Of a DNA stretch of 64,000 nt, positions 12,552-23,304 are shown piece by piece (position 1 is the first letter of the stretch; the number at the start of each line of letters is the position of its first letter). The translations under genes and the position numbers were made by a program. This DNA comes from Trachelipus rathkii (lineage: Eukaryota > Arthropoda > Malacostraca > Isopoda > Trachelipodidae): contig JABUQX010022082.1 in assembly GCA_015478945.1 (NCBI GenBank), positions 124,001-188,000 of the forward strand. The letters run 5' to 3'. The notes under the pieces were generated by a model, which was given only the letters and a program-made list of their open reading frames with translations, did no database searches and was not told where the DNA came from.

Positions 12552-12851
12552 TAGTCGCGACCAAAAGAAGAGGGTGGGTCGAGCTTTTGGTCGGGCCTTC
12601 TCCCTCCCTCTTTCTTTAAATCGTCGCGATGCCAGACCGAACAATTATTCGGACAAACGAGAAGTAAAATCGAAAAGTGTCAACAAGCGAAAGAAGAGCA
12701 TCAATCGATACCGTCATTAAGTAAAAGTGCTTCTAAACAACTTCGATCGCCAAATTTTTGATCTATAAAATCTTTTTGCTAAATTGCACATTAATGATGA
12801 AGACGAGCTAATGGAGACAGAAGATTCGGATTCAAATATTCAGTATGAATG

Positions 12852-12854
<3 letters not shown>

Positions 12855-12903
<49 letters not shown>

Positions 12904-12940
12904 TATAGAATTGAAGGAAAAAATAAATATAGATATATAT

Positions 12941-13035
<95 letters not shown>
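12855..13035. repeat. (AT)n microsatellite
   Basis: AT dinucleotides interrupted at about 12,900-12,945 by a short unique stretch. Tyr/Ile repeat ORFs on both strands are artefacts of this. Confidence 0.95.
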
Positions 13036-13038
<3 letters not shown>

Positions 13039-14385
13039 CATCTACATATGAGTGAAATGAGTACAAACTTGAATAGCCAAATCGATGATCTATGCAACCT
13101 TTTTGCTAATATAAATTAGTACCCTAATTCGAAAATTCCAAAAAATAATTTTTGACATTGTAAAAAATGTCGCTAGAAAAAAATCACTAACGACATGAGG
13201 AAACTTTTAACAAATAACTGATTGCGTGATCGGCGCGTGATATTTAGTAATTTCTTCTTCTTTTCGAGAGGTCCCGTTGATAAAAATTGACGACGAATAA
13301 TCGACGGCTGGAGAAGAGGAAAATTTTCATCGCTTTCTCAATCTCGCTCATCGCGACGACGCCGACTATCGACGATTAATGATAAAGACGAACCGAAACA
13401 CGATTAGGATGGAAGGTCTCGAGCCGCCGTTATTCCCCCGTGGCTGCTATAGAATGGCGTCCGTCTCTATGGTAGTGTCAACCAGCCCCACCACCGCTCG
13501 CCCGATATAAGCATCAGCGACGAGACTCTCGCCAGATTTACAAAGTTTTTGAAATAGTGGAAAGGAAGACGGAATATTTTAAGAGTTATGATGTCAAAGA
13601 ATTTTCTTTTCGGTGTCAAATATAATTTATCGGCATGAAAAGAATAAATAATCCTTAAAATTACCGAGGACGCAACGGATATAGAAAGTGGAAGAAAATC
13701 CAGAAAACCCGAAAGGGTATCGACGGTTCAACGCGTGGGGATCGCGCGCCGCAGAAAGAGCTTTCATTTTAAGGATGATTATGACGCTCTGAACAAAAGA
13801 AAAAACGGAGCGTATGGAAATAGAAACGGATTGGACGAAAGGAGAAGCGAATCATCGTCTCTCGTTGCTGCGCGCAACGTCCCATTAAGGAACGAGTCGT
13901 CTTTAAAGACACTTCCGGGATGTCAAACGTAAACGGACGAGGCCTACTAAAATTCTTTTATTTTAACATCATCAAAGCGAGGTATATTTCATCTGTTGAG
14001 GTTTACATTTCACTAAAACATCTCAATTTTTTTTTGAAGGCGAGTAGAATAACCGATTAATAAAGTTGTTTTAAACAAATTGTTTATTATTTAATTTTTT
14101 CCAATAGATATAAAATAATACTAAAACTGTCTGATACATCAACAACCAACCGCGGGAACAGGGTTGGTTAAAAAAGGAAAAGGTCTAATAAAATGCGAAT
14201 CGAGTATCTGGAAATTTATTAAAAACCGTTACAAAATATGAATCGAAATAAAAGTCAAATTTGTATTTGGATGCGTATATTATAATTTACAAATTAAAAT
14301 CGTCATTAAAATAAATATAAATTCTTAAATTATTCAAATATTTACATATACAATAAATAAAATTAACAAACATTTCCTACAGTTT

Positions 14386-16284
14386 TTAAATAGTGTCGTG
14401 CGATTCTCTTAGATGCGGGTCTGTGACCTCGTGTAATTTCGCACCGCCATGAGGCGAACCTCTTTGACGGGAATCTTGGTGTAAAATCGATTCAGCCCCG
14501 GCATTCTTCGACGTGCTATAACCCGAATATTCTTCGAGGTCGCCGTCGGATATTCTTCTGCCTCCGCCGCCACCACCCTCCCTCCGCCAACATTTAGCGT
14601 CGTTTGAATTTTCTTTATATTCAGTTCGCCAACATCCATCATTATTATTTTCACGATGATACGCGGGTCGGTTTCCGATCACCGGAGAAATCGCGCGCGG
14701 TGATCTTCTATCCCTTCTATAGCTGCTGCTGCTGCTGGTGCGGCTCCTGCTCCTGCTGCGATTTTCATCACTATTCTTCGCGCGAGAATCATTTTTGAAT
14801 AAGGTATGAATCGCGTATGGCGAAGCTCTGCTGCTGCTGCTGTTGCCACTCCTGCTGCTGTTAATATTTTTGTACCAAGTACTATTGGGGCACTTCTCGG
14901 AACATGTTTCGACCAAGCGCGGGATCTTGAAAGACGATAGTGAAGGCAGGTTGTCGAAAGGCTCGCTGTAATCGTTGGAGCGTCTTTCGGACGATGGTTG
15001 CCTTTCGACTGATATTGAATAAGAGCGTCCCGAACTTCTGTCTTTTTGGTTCGATAAAGAATTACTACTCGATGAGCGGTTTTTATCCTCCTCGTCATTT
15101 CCACTGGCGGCGTCACCAGTGGAACCGTATCCCATTTCCTTTAACGGTTTATTTTTCTCAGGTGTCTCGGACAGAGAGGAGAAGCTTGACTCGTTCTTCG
15201 AAGATAGTCTAGGTGTATACGCCGGTGAGTGATTCGATGATGGAGAACCTACGCTCTTTTTCTCTTCGCTTGAATCAAGTTTGTTTTCTTCAATTTTTGG
15301 ATTATTGGTCGATGATTCCACGTCCTTCCTTTTTCCGGGTGTTGATTCGTTACTTGTTTCCTTTGCGAGTTTTGCTTTCGCGGCCGACTGTAAACCATCT
15401 TCGGGGGGCGGGCCAGCTCCTCCGATCGTAGAAGGGGTAGTACTAGGATCGTCAATTTCGATGGGAATAAGTCCAGGGTGTGAATTTGCATAAGCAGTAG
15501 CGGTGCCATTGCCAGTAACGGTCGCTGTGGCGGTAATAGTGGTGGCTGGGGCGGGAAGGGCGTTGTTGATATTTCGGTCCATCATGGGAGCCTCTCGAAA
15601 TTTATTTTTGCTGTTAGAGTCTCGGCTACTCACGCCAACGATGTCTAAGAGCTCTTCCACAATATTCTCTAAAATAGTCACTCTTAATTCCAAAGGAATG
15701 GCCAATCTCATATCTTCGTCTTCTATTTGTGGGCGAATGGGGTTGTATAACTCCACATTGTTGTTGGCAGAAGGTCTGTAGGAAAAAAGGGGCAGTGAGA
15801 TCGGTTCGCGATGGTTGTTAGTCACACACGAGATGCTTTCATTCGACGAGTCTTTAGGGCCGTTCACCTTCTCTTTAATTTTGACAACGGCGTCGATATA
15901 GGAAGGTGGGGGTGACCTAGACTTCGATGCCTTCTCGACGACGTCCGGGATGGAGGGAGGTGGTATCGGTACGCAATACGGCTTTCTCAGACGGGGATCC
16001 GTGGGCAACTCTTCACAGCTGGGAGGAGGCAAGCTTCTTTCAATACAGTCTCTGTAAAAAACTGATTTACTCCCGGCCTTCCTCGATGTTCTTAAACGGT
16101 TGTGGTGGTGGTAGCGGCGGTGGTTCCTCGTATGTTTCTCCCCGTATGAGACAAGTTTGCTAAAAAGTTTATCGGTAAACCTGCAATGATTGGTTCCGTT
16201 ATGAGCACTTCCAGATTCGAGGTTTCGAAATTTTCTTTCCGTTGAGGGCGGTTTGATAATTTCTTGATTCGTCGTAGATGCCAT
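14386..16284 (-). CDS. Ser/Arg-rich, largely disordered protein (632 aa)
   Basis: I place the start at ATG 16,284-16,282 (Met-Ala-Ser-Thr), not at the upstream in-frame TTG, because a splice acceptor sits just upstream. The protein is low-complexity: Pro-rich segments near residues 80-130, a short predicted-helical stretch around 215-235 (LELRVTILENIVEELL), a Ser/Thr/Asn-rich middle, and an RS-dipeptide region near 510-540. Conserved islands, judged by the truncated paralogue at 48.2-48.9 kb, are EDGLQSAAK, SSFKIPRLVE, EKCPNST and SPYAIHTL. RS-rich disordered proteins often act in nuclear RNA or transcription processes; the function here is unknown. The gene has a TATA/initiator promoter and two 5'UTR introns. 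Residue-level repeats reflect CTG/CTC microsatellites. Confidence 0.8.
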   Translation of the reverse strand: MASTTNQEIIKPPSTERKFRNLESGSAHNGTNHCRFTDKLFSKLVSYGEKHTRNHRRYHHHNRLRTSRKAGSKSVFYRDCIERSLPPPSCEELPTDPRLRKPYCVPIPPPSIPDVVEKASKSRSPPPSYIDAVVKIKEKVNGPKDSSNESISCVTNNHREPISLPLFSYRPSANNNVELYNPIRPQIEDEDMRLAIPLELRVTILENIVEELLDIVGVSSRDSNSKNKFREAPMMDRNINNALPAPATTITATATVTGNGTATAYANSHPGLIPIEIDDPSTTPSTIGGAGPPPEDGLQSAAKAKLAKETSNESTPGKRKDVESSTNNPKIEENKLDSSEEKKSVGSPSSNHSPAYTPRLSSKNESSFSSLSETPEKNKPLKEMGYGSTGDAASGNDEEDKNRSSSSNSLSNQKDRSSGRSYSISVERQPSSERRSNDYSEPFDNLPSLSSFKIPRLVETCSEKCPNSTWYKNINSSRSGNSSSSRASPYAIHTLFKNDSRAKNSDENRSRSRSRTSSSSSYRRDRRSPRAISPVIGNRPAYHRENNNDGCWRTEYKENSNDAKCWRREGGGGGGRRISDGDLEEYSGYSTSKNAGAESILHQDSRQRGSPHGGAKLHEVTDPHLRESHDTI

Positions 16285-16306
16285 GATCACCAGAATCAAA
16301 ACGGGT

Positions 16307-17049
16307 CTAAAAAGAAAAATGAATGAAGGAGATTATTAGTCTAGGAATTATCAACGTATCGCGAATAAAAAAAAGGCTTTCATCGTAATCACCTTTTCAA
16401 AATATTCGTCAATTTATTCAGTCTTGTCCGTACTCTTAAATTCGGAATGTGAAGGCATTATTAAAGACTTTATAGAAAGCAAAAAATAAAAAATAATTTT
16501 TTTTGTCTTAAGTAAATAATAAACTATTCGAAAATAAATTTTATCATTACACCTCCTACATTACTACGTATAATACCGGCAATTATATATACGCACGCCC
16601 ACAGATGTATATTATTTAATACTCGTCAGCATATTGTAAAAAATAAAATGGATTTTATATTTAAAAAAAAAGTAGAAAAATATATTAATAAATATCGAGT
16701 AAAAATCAAATACCTGCTTCAAAAAATGTAAACGTGGTGGCTTGATTTCGGAGAAATTCGTCGAGGGTTTGAAGACGAGTACTTCCAAATGAATCTATGG
16801 AAAAAGGGGAAAAAAATGTTAATTGAGCGTTTTTGAGCTAAAAATATATTCGCAAAATAGTTTATTTAGTAACTTTTTGACCATTTTAGTTTCTTCCAAA
16901 TTATTACAGAAATGCGATCGATGTTAATAATAAAAATACTTTTTTTCAAATATTTATTTTTAAGAGCAGATTTTGTTTTGGTCAAATGCGATATATATAA
17001 TTTATTTTTGAAATACTTATAATAAATGGATAAATTAAAACAATCTCAC
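16307..17049 (-). other. Two 5'UTR introns with an 81-nt exon between them
   Basis: Reading the minus strand: exon 1 ends at 17,050 with ATCAG|GTGAGA; intron 1 runs 17,049-16,795 and ends CCCCTTTTTCCATAG; exon 2 is 16,794-16,714, ending GAAGCAG|GTATTTG; intron 2 runs 16,713-16,307 and ends TTTTTCTTTTTAG. All four sites fit GT-AG consensus with pyrimidine tracts. The ATG lies 22 nt into exon 3. This is prediction from sequence only. Confidence 0.65.
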
Positions 17050-17272
17050 CTGATAAGAATTATAAATCTGCCTAAAGGAATACTCCTCCAACCAGTCGAG
17101 TCTTTCCTAAGAAAAGCGAATCCACTATTTGGTGTTTTGACAACGACAAGAACAAGGGCTCAGCAGTGGTGGTTTCCAAATAAAAAATTGTCTCTTAAGG
17201 CGCGAAGGAAAAACACAAACAATCACGGCCGAGACTCGAGGAGGTATCCGCACTCGACTTGGCACTGTCGGT

Positions 17273-17308
17273 AACTGATGGCACCGATGTCTCTCTCCCT
17301 CTTTTATA
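17273..17308 (-). promoter_or_regulatory. TATA box plus initiator for the Ser/Arg-rich gene
   Basis: On the minus strand TATAAAAG begins at 17,308 and TCAGTT, the arthropod initiator consensus, begins at 17,278, exactly 30 nt downstream. It feeds the first untranslated exon ending at 17,050. Confidence 0.8.
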
Positions 17309-17865
17309 CTTTTTAAACGCTTATGTCAGCAAATTCCAGAGTGCCATATGACGTGGCACTTGCAGACGTTTAGAAAAAATATTATTTTTTTGAAAACCCG
17401 TTTAATCATCAAAAAATGAAACGAAATTTTTTTAATTTTGCGAGAAAGAAATTTTTTAAAATGTGCTTATTAAACGTTCTTTCTATATATCTATCTGTTC
17501 AAATATTTCCTTTAAAAACATTTTTTTCCCACCGATATGGAAGGAACGGTTGCCGGGCAATCCAGTTGGTAGTTCACTTCCAGAAGCAGCTTCATTATTG
17601 TTTTTCTCTCTCTTTCATCGAAATTTGCTGTAAGCGATAGAGTTCGACTGTCTATTTTTTCTCTGTTTCGGTGCTCGCTTCTCAATGTTTCTATCGATGT
17701 TTCTTTACATACAACGTTATTTATCTACGAAGTGTTTTCTTTCGTAAATTTTAGATAGAAAAAGCAATAAAAAATTATATACAAAAAACACAATGTTCGA
17801 AGCTTATCGAACAAAACGTCAAAAAATGGATAATAAAAAGTGAAAATATTATATATTTTGGATAT

Positions 17866-17896
<31 letters not shown>

Positions 17897-17900
17897 TATT
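17866..17900. repeat. (TTTA)n tract, minus-strand poly(A) signals
   Basis: On the minus strand this tract provides several AATAAA hexamers about 150-185 bp after the stop of the glycoprotein gene. The surrounding 17,340-18,050 stretch is AT-rich and otherwise shows nothing. Confidence 0.6.
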
Positions 17901-18050
17901 TATATATTTTGAAAATTAAAATATAAAGAAGTTCTGATAAACTAAACTCCAAATATATTATTATCTTATTATTATTGTTATTATTATTATTTTTTTTTTA
18001 AATATATATATCTATATATAAAAAATTTAAAATTAAGGAATATTTTTTGA

Positions 18051-18872
18051 CTAATCGATTTGGCTATTCCGAGAAATGATATGTTGGGCGTATTGAGTAA
18101 GTTTGTAGGTACCTCTTCTCGCCAACTGTGGCCACGTAAAAGCGAATATTAACAAAACTAACGAAAGGACCCCGAGGAAGCCCAAAAATGTTATAATAAT
18201 GTAATCTCGAAATGAGGTTTCACCTTCATCTCGTCCTCGTTCTTCCTCTCCTTCAGTTGCTATTGTTGAATTTTTGTAACAGAAAATATGGTCACACATC
18301 CCATATATGTATAATCCGCAATAATTTTTCGTTTCTAAATCGTAAGGAATCACGATTTCATCCTCTTCCGAGTCAGTCGATCCGTTGAGAACTTCATTAT
18401 TGTTTTTAAAAATTAACGACGAAGATGCGTCTCCATTTGTCCTATTAGAAATATATTGAAAAACCACGTTTTGGGAATGAGAGTTTCTTTCAAGACCGTA
18501 CTTTAAAATAACGATAGTTTTATACATAAAAGGATATTCAGCAAAAAAGTTGTCTTTGGTTAAGAGTTGAGCATCCCTCCGAAAAATTATTCTTTTGCCG
18601 GTTAATGAATAAAAATCGTTGCGCTCGCATGTTTTTCCTACTTTGACTGAGCGTAGTGCAATAAAATGGACATCTAAATCTTGGCAGTATCTCGATTTCG
18701 AAAAATATAAGGTTGAGTTTTGCGTATGATTGAAGAAAAAGTAATCGTTCAAATGTCGTAAAACGACGCAGTATACATCTTTTGCGAGAATTTCACTATC
18801 CCAATTTCGGGTAGACTCAGTAGCTTGCAATAGATAAAAAGCGAGAGCCAAAACGAGCGGCATGAATGCCAT
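18051..18872 (-). CDS. Type I membrane glycoprotein of unknown family (273 aa)
   Basis: Start ATG at 18,872. Residues 1-20 form a signal peptide (Met, short hydrophobic core, Ala-Thr-Glu-Ser). The ectodomain (about 21-222) has six cysteines, including a C-x6-C-x4-C cluster near its end, and five N-glycosylation sequons (NHT, NST, NRT, NGS, NST), plus an acidic stretch SEEDE. One membrane span lies at about 223-247, followed by a basic 26-residue cytoplasmic tail. I recognise no family. In a virus this would suit an envelope or receptor-like decoy protein; that is inference. It is flanked by the TAZ-like gene (same strand) and the Ser/Arg-rich gene. It appears intronless. Confidence 0.8.
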   Translation of the reverse strand: MAFMPLVLALAFYLLQATESTRNWDSEILAKDVYCVVLRHLNDYFFFNHTQNSTLYFSKSRYCQDLDVHFIALRSVKVGKTCERNDFYSLTGKRIIFRRDAQLLTKDNFFAEYPFMYKTIVILKYGLERNSHSQNVVFQYISNRTNGDASSSLIFKNNNEVLNGSTDSEEDEIVIPYDLETKNYCGLYIYGMCDHIFCYKNSTIATEGEEERGRDEGETSFRDYIIITFLGFLGVLSLVLLIFAFTWPQLARRGTYKLTQYAQHIISRNSQID

Positions 18873-18896
18873 CTTTTCGCCACCAGATTGCGCAAA

Positions 18897-18934
18897 ATCT
18901 GAGCTAAAATTGGTTCGCGGCCGGATTATATTTA
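18897..18934 (-). promoter_or_regulatory. TATA-like box plus initiator for the glycoprotein gene
   Basis: On the minus strand TATAAT begins at 18,930 within TTTAAATATAATC, and TCAGAT begins at 18,902, 28 nt downstream and 30 nt before the ATG. Confidence 0.55.
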
Positions 18935-19620
18935 AAGGTGTTAACGTTAAACATAATTTTTATTTTATGATTTGTACGATAAAAAGCGTAAAAAAATTAT
19001 TTAAATTTCTTTTCACCGAGTAACGCGAATAATAATAATAATTCTTTTTATTTATGAAAACTGAAGAAAGCTAGTAATAATTCTTTTTATTTATGAAAAC
19101 TGAAGGAAGCTAGCAGATATTTTGGAATAATTTTTTTTTATTTTTAAGCCTTTGAAATGCAGTTCGAAGGGGATTTTTTTACCATTTTTTTGAAAGAAAA
19201 GTTTTAATCGAGGATTATGACAACAAAAAAATGTCAACATATTTTTAATTCTCGGATTATGCGTTCACAAACAACTCCAAGGGTGTGACGAATATTTCTA
19301 ATCTGGCATAGTTTTAATTCCGAAAAAAACAGTCAATTTTTAGTATATTTATTAATTAATAATAATATGTAAAACAAAATTTGCATTCTTTTGTGTCAAA
19401 AAAACTAACAATATGATAAAATATCGAAGGTGTTAAAGAAATAAAAATGTGTATATTTACTAAGAATGCGAATAAAAACGTTATCTTGATACAATTATTA
19501 CTAGCCTTTTAGTTGACATGAAAAATATATTTATATTCCTTTCTCGTTGTAAGGAGAAATGAAAACTTTTGACGATAAAAATATTATTGTTAATATCCGT
19601 TGAAATAAAAAAATAATCTT
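18935..19620. other. AT-rich spacer with a short direct repeat
   Basis: At about 19,038-19,112 a 37-bp phrase containing TTCTTTTTATTTATGAAAAC is present twice in tandem. Otherwise nothing is recognisable; TTTATT hexamers could serve as minus-strand poly(A) signals for the TAZ-like gene. Confidence 0.5.
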
Positions 19621-19623
19621 AGG

Positions 19624-20418
19624 CTAGTTACGAGAGGAGTCGCGGGATTTCAAGAAACCCACCTGAATCAATCGTTCTCTCCTCTCTTGGCGGCGAAGTT
19701 TACAATTGGGAAATCCACAGCTGTCATCGTTGCACGTGTCCAAGTGAAGACGAAGCACGTGACCGTAGATATTTTTTAAAGCGCAATTGTGTTTCGCGCT
19801 TAAAACGTGATCAAGGACATATTTAAACATGCGGCATAAAGATTTGTGGTCCTTCCTGCAGGACAACGCGTGTCCAAATTCTTGTAAAAAATATTTTAGT
19901 TGTTTTCTCTTTAACATTTCTAAAAGAACTTCGGATACATCTTTCGCGGTATCATAGCACAAAGAGCCATTAAATTTCTGAAGTTCTAAATCGAGCAATA
20001 TACTCATGTTAGCTATAACCATGCGCTGTTCATCAGACCATTTCACGCCTAACGGGCGAGGTAAAATTCGGTTGTGATCGTGTTCGCCATCATCATCATT
20101 GTTGACTCCGCTCTTGGGCCCAATAATAAGACCCAAAGAGGGACGGGACATGATCGCTCTTGAATAAGAAACTGGAAATTCTGAAACGTTCTTTTTTACC
20201 ACAGAGCTACCTTTATCGACCTTTCCCTCCGAGAAGCGGTGTTCAGTTGAAAACGTATTATCATTATTCGCCAGCGTCGGAATGGGTCGATTATTCCTAT
20301 CGCAATCACCACCACCGACATCGTCGATTCTTCTTCTCTTCGCATCGACCATGATATCTGAGCGGACCCTTATTCTGCCGCAGCCAGAACCCATATATCC
20401 AGAGACGGCCGGTTTCAT
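19624..20418 (-). CDS. TAZ2-like zinc-finger protein (264 aa)
   Basis: The C-terminal third (about residues 172-250) resembles the TAZ2 zinc-binding domain of CBP/p300 co-activators. Its third zinc cluster is complete with canonical spacing: His225-x3-Cys229-x4-Cys234-x4-Cys239, followed by the basic helix KLRRQERRERL typical of the domain end. The first cluster keeps His183, Cys187 and Cys195, and the second keeps His204 and Cys212, so these are partly degenerate. A KRRR patch at 28-31 could be a nuclear signal; residues 35-125 look disordered. TAZ domains bind transcription-factor activation domains, so a role in redirecting host transcription is plausible but inferred. From memory, CBP-like similarity has been noted for a white spot syndrome virus protein; I cannot verify this. 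Confidence 0.72.
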   Translation of the reverse strand: MKPAVSGYMGSGCGRIRVRSDIMVDAKRRRIDDVGGGDCDRNNRPIPTLANNDNTFSTEHRFSEGKVDKGSSVVKKNVSEFPVSYSRAIMSRPSLGLIIGPKSGVNNDDDGEHDHNRILPRPLGVKWSDEQRMVIANMSILLDLELQKFNGSLCYDTAKDVSEVLLEMLKRKQLKYFLQEFGHALSCRKDHKSLCRMFKYVLDHVLSAKHNCALKNIYGHVLRLHLDTCNDDSCGFPNCKLRRQERRERLIQVGFLKSRDSSRN

Positions 20419-20529
20419 CGTAGCGTGGCTTTCAAATCCGAGAAATATTATCGCTCCTTAGAGGAGGGAGGAATTCGTAGTGTCTGTCAGCGCCGAGATG
20501 AGAGGATGGTAGCTTTTATCGTTACAGGT

Positions 20530-20540
20530 CGGTTTATATT
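20530..20540 (-). promoter_or_regulatory. Possible TATA box of the TAZ-like gene
   Basis: TATAAACC on the minus strand about 115 nt upstream of the ATG. No good initiator is seen 28-31 nt downstream. Confidence 0.35.
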
Positions 20541-20749
20541 ACGAGATTCCGAATAAAGAAAACATTAAATTTGTCAATAAAAGCTGATGCTTCTACGAAC
20601 TGAAAAAAAAGATTTTGTTTTTTCAAAAAAAAATAAGTTAATGTTAATTATTTTTTTAAGAGAATTAATAATTTTTATTTCAGAGTCCCTAAATAAATTT
20701 TTCCTTATTAAAAGTATTTTCAAGAGATGAATAAATTAAAAAATAAATT

Positions 20750-21050
20750 AACCTTCGACTTATAGTTCCCGCCGAGGCGTCACTATATGACGTCATTATC
20801 GGTTTGTCGACAGTTTAAGCTTGGACCTAACGTGCTCGCGCTACGCTTTTTAGGGTGTAAACGATCGTTGGGCCGGTTATAATGACGTTTCAAGGAAACT
20901 GATATTGGCCGAAGGTCTAAGTGTTAAAATACAAAAGTTCCAAAAGAAAATAATTCACAAAATTTTTTTTCAAGTCGAAATTATTTTTTTTTTGGAATTT
21001 ACGCAAAGACCTTCGACTTATATCAGTTCCCGGTGAAACGCTACTGTTTT
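20750..21050. repeat. Isolated degenerate hr-like unit
   Basis: Contains the CTTCGACTTAT arm, ATATGACGTCATTA, the GACCTAACGTGCTCGCGC phrase and a closing GTTCCC arm, shortened relative to the array unit. Confidence 0.75.
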
Positions 21051-21167
21051 ACGTCTCGTAAAAATTGAACATGAAAATTTTTTATTAATTTTAATTTTTA
21101 TATATTTCGCAATCAGGGATGATGAAAATAAATTTCTCACTTTATATATTTTTATTTTCACAAAACA

Positions 21168-21176
<9 letters not shown>

Positions 21177-21250
<74 letters not shown>
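21177..21250. repeat. (AT)n microsatellite
   Basis: About 37 AT dinucleotides just downstream of the poly-Q gene's stop codon. Confidence 0.95.
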
Positions 21251-21254
<4 letters not shown>

Positions 21255-21285
21255 AAAAACTAAAGGCGAAAGAAGCTTTATATTT

Positions 21286-22572
21286 TCAATTACCAAAATA
21301 AGAGTTGAATATTCTATAAATTTCATCGTCTAAGTACGTTTGAATTTCTTTATTGGATTTCGAGGAAAACCTCTCGTAAAGGTAATTTAGGTAAACGCCG
21401 ACAAAAATCTTATATTTAGACTCTCCAGGGTCGGACTCCTTCTTTCGGCTAAACGATGCGAACATATTCCGGTCTCCCAAAAAAGTAGCGGTGAAGCGTT
21501 TATCTCTCGGGCTGCTCGGAATAAAAGAGGGGTCGAAGACCAATTTGCTCTTTTTGGAGTCGAGGCGAACGTACCGTCCCAACGCATCGATGACTAGCCT
21601 GTACCAAGTCGGAGTTATCCCCGACCTCATTTTTGATATGCGACGATAACTCGGGGCCTTCGCGAATCTGCAGAAGGCAATCTCTACGAGAAAATCTGAA
21701 AGATCGGAGGCGAGCTCATCTTCTCCGCAATCGGTGACGCAGAGCCGTTCGGCGAAATAGTTTTTGATCCTGAAGGACAAGCGACAGTTCATGAAAGGGA
21801 TTTTAATCTGATTTTTTTTTCTCCTGTTGACGTTGTTAAACATTTCGCCCATGACCCTTTTCACTTGCTTTAGCATCTCTTCGCTGACGATATTATTTTC
21901 CATATCGTCGACGATTTTAGATACCCAGGAATTCGCTCGCGAAGCGTTATTGCTGTCGTTGTTACCACTGACAACGGAGGCGGCGGCGGCGACAGTAGCG
22001 GCAGCGTATGACGATGGATATTCTATCGTCACTTCGGTGTTCTGACACATTACGGTTTCCTTCACCAAATTTCCGATGGAGGAAAAGGATGCGGGATGGG
22101 AAGGCGGGAGATCAGAAACGATTTTCGGAATGTGAAATAAATCTTTGATATTCCGAATTTCACTAACCATATTTTCACAATCTGGGTTCATTAACGAGGC
22201 GGAAGGGGGGTGGTCAGAGCTGTTTGTTTCCCGTTCAAAGTCTCCTTTTTCTCTCGACGGCGGAGATGTTGCAAAATTAGTTTCTTCGGGTGACTGACAA
22301 CCGCCCGATTCGTAATCCGTAGAAAGTCGACGACCATCGTTCGATTCGTTCGTTCGTCCAGTTTCGATGGAGGCTGTGGGTGACGGATTTCGTCTCGAAT
22401 CGAGTATAAGAGAGTCCACGTTAAAGCTATTTTTAATATTTTTAGGAGTCGACGAATTTCCTCGCGGGCCTTCAACGTTTGGTCTTTCTCGAAGTAATTG
22501 CCGCGTCTGCTGCTGCTGCTGCTGCTGCTGGGCGCATTCTCGATCGTGAAAAAGGTGACTCTCTGGCGGTTG

Positions 22573-22647
<75 letters not shown>

Positions 22648-22704
22648 ATGCTGATGCTGCTGGGCGTATTCTTCATCGTGAAAAAGGTGACTCTCTGGCG
22701 GTTG

Positions 22705-22750
<46 letters not shown>

Positions 22751-22875
22751 GAGATGTATTCGCTAACAGCAGCTGCGGTCTTTTCACCCTCGTGAAAAAA
22801 GAGACTAGGTAAAGGTTGCTGCTGCTGCTGCTGGGCGCATTCTCGATCGTGAAAAAGGTGACTCTCTGGCGGTTG

Positions 22876-22950
<75 letters not shown>

Positions 22951-23007
22951 ATGCTGATGCTGCTGGGCGTATTCTTCATCGTGAAAAAGGTGACTCTCTG
23001 GCGGTTG

Positions 23008-23050
<43 letters not shown>

Positions 23051-23213
23051 GAGATGTATTCGCTAACAGCAGCTGCGGTCTTTTCACCCTCGTGAAAAAA
23101 GAGACTAGGTAAAGGTTGCTGCTGCTGCTGCTGCTGCTGGGTGTATTCAGGAACCAAAAATAGTGCCAGCTGCTGCTGCTGCTGGGTGTATTCAGGAACA
23201 AAAAATCGTGCCA

Positions 23214-23304
<91 letters not shown>

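Larger units (their letters stand above)
11230..14380. other. Gene-poor spacer with two (AT)n tracts and diverged duplicate of 0.9-3.25 kb
   Basis: Long (AT)n tracts occupy about 12,330-12,545 and 12,858-13,035. The stretches around 11,706, 12,555, 13,468 and 14,141 match the 700-3,316 spacer in order. A basic 65-codon ORF at 13,735-13,932 starts with GTG and has no recognisable feature, so I do not call it a gene. Confidence 0.5.

Noticed and set aside
12791..13066. Tyr/Ile-repeat ORFs on both strands
   Set aside because: They are translations of (AT)n microsatellite; the same applies at 21,018, 31,133, 34,625 and 42,071.
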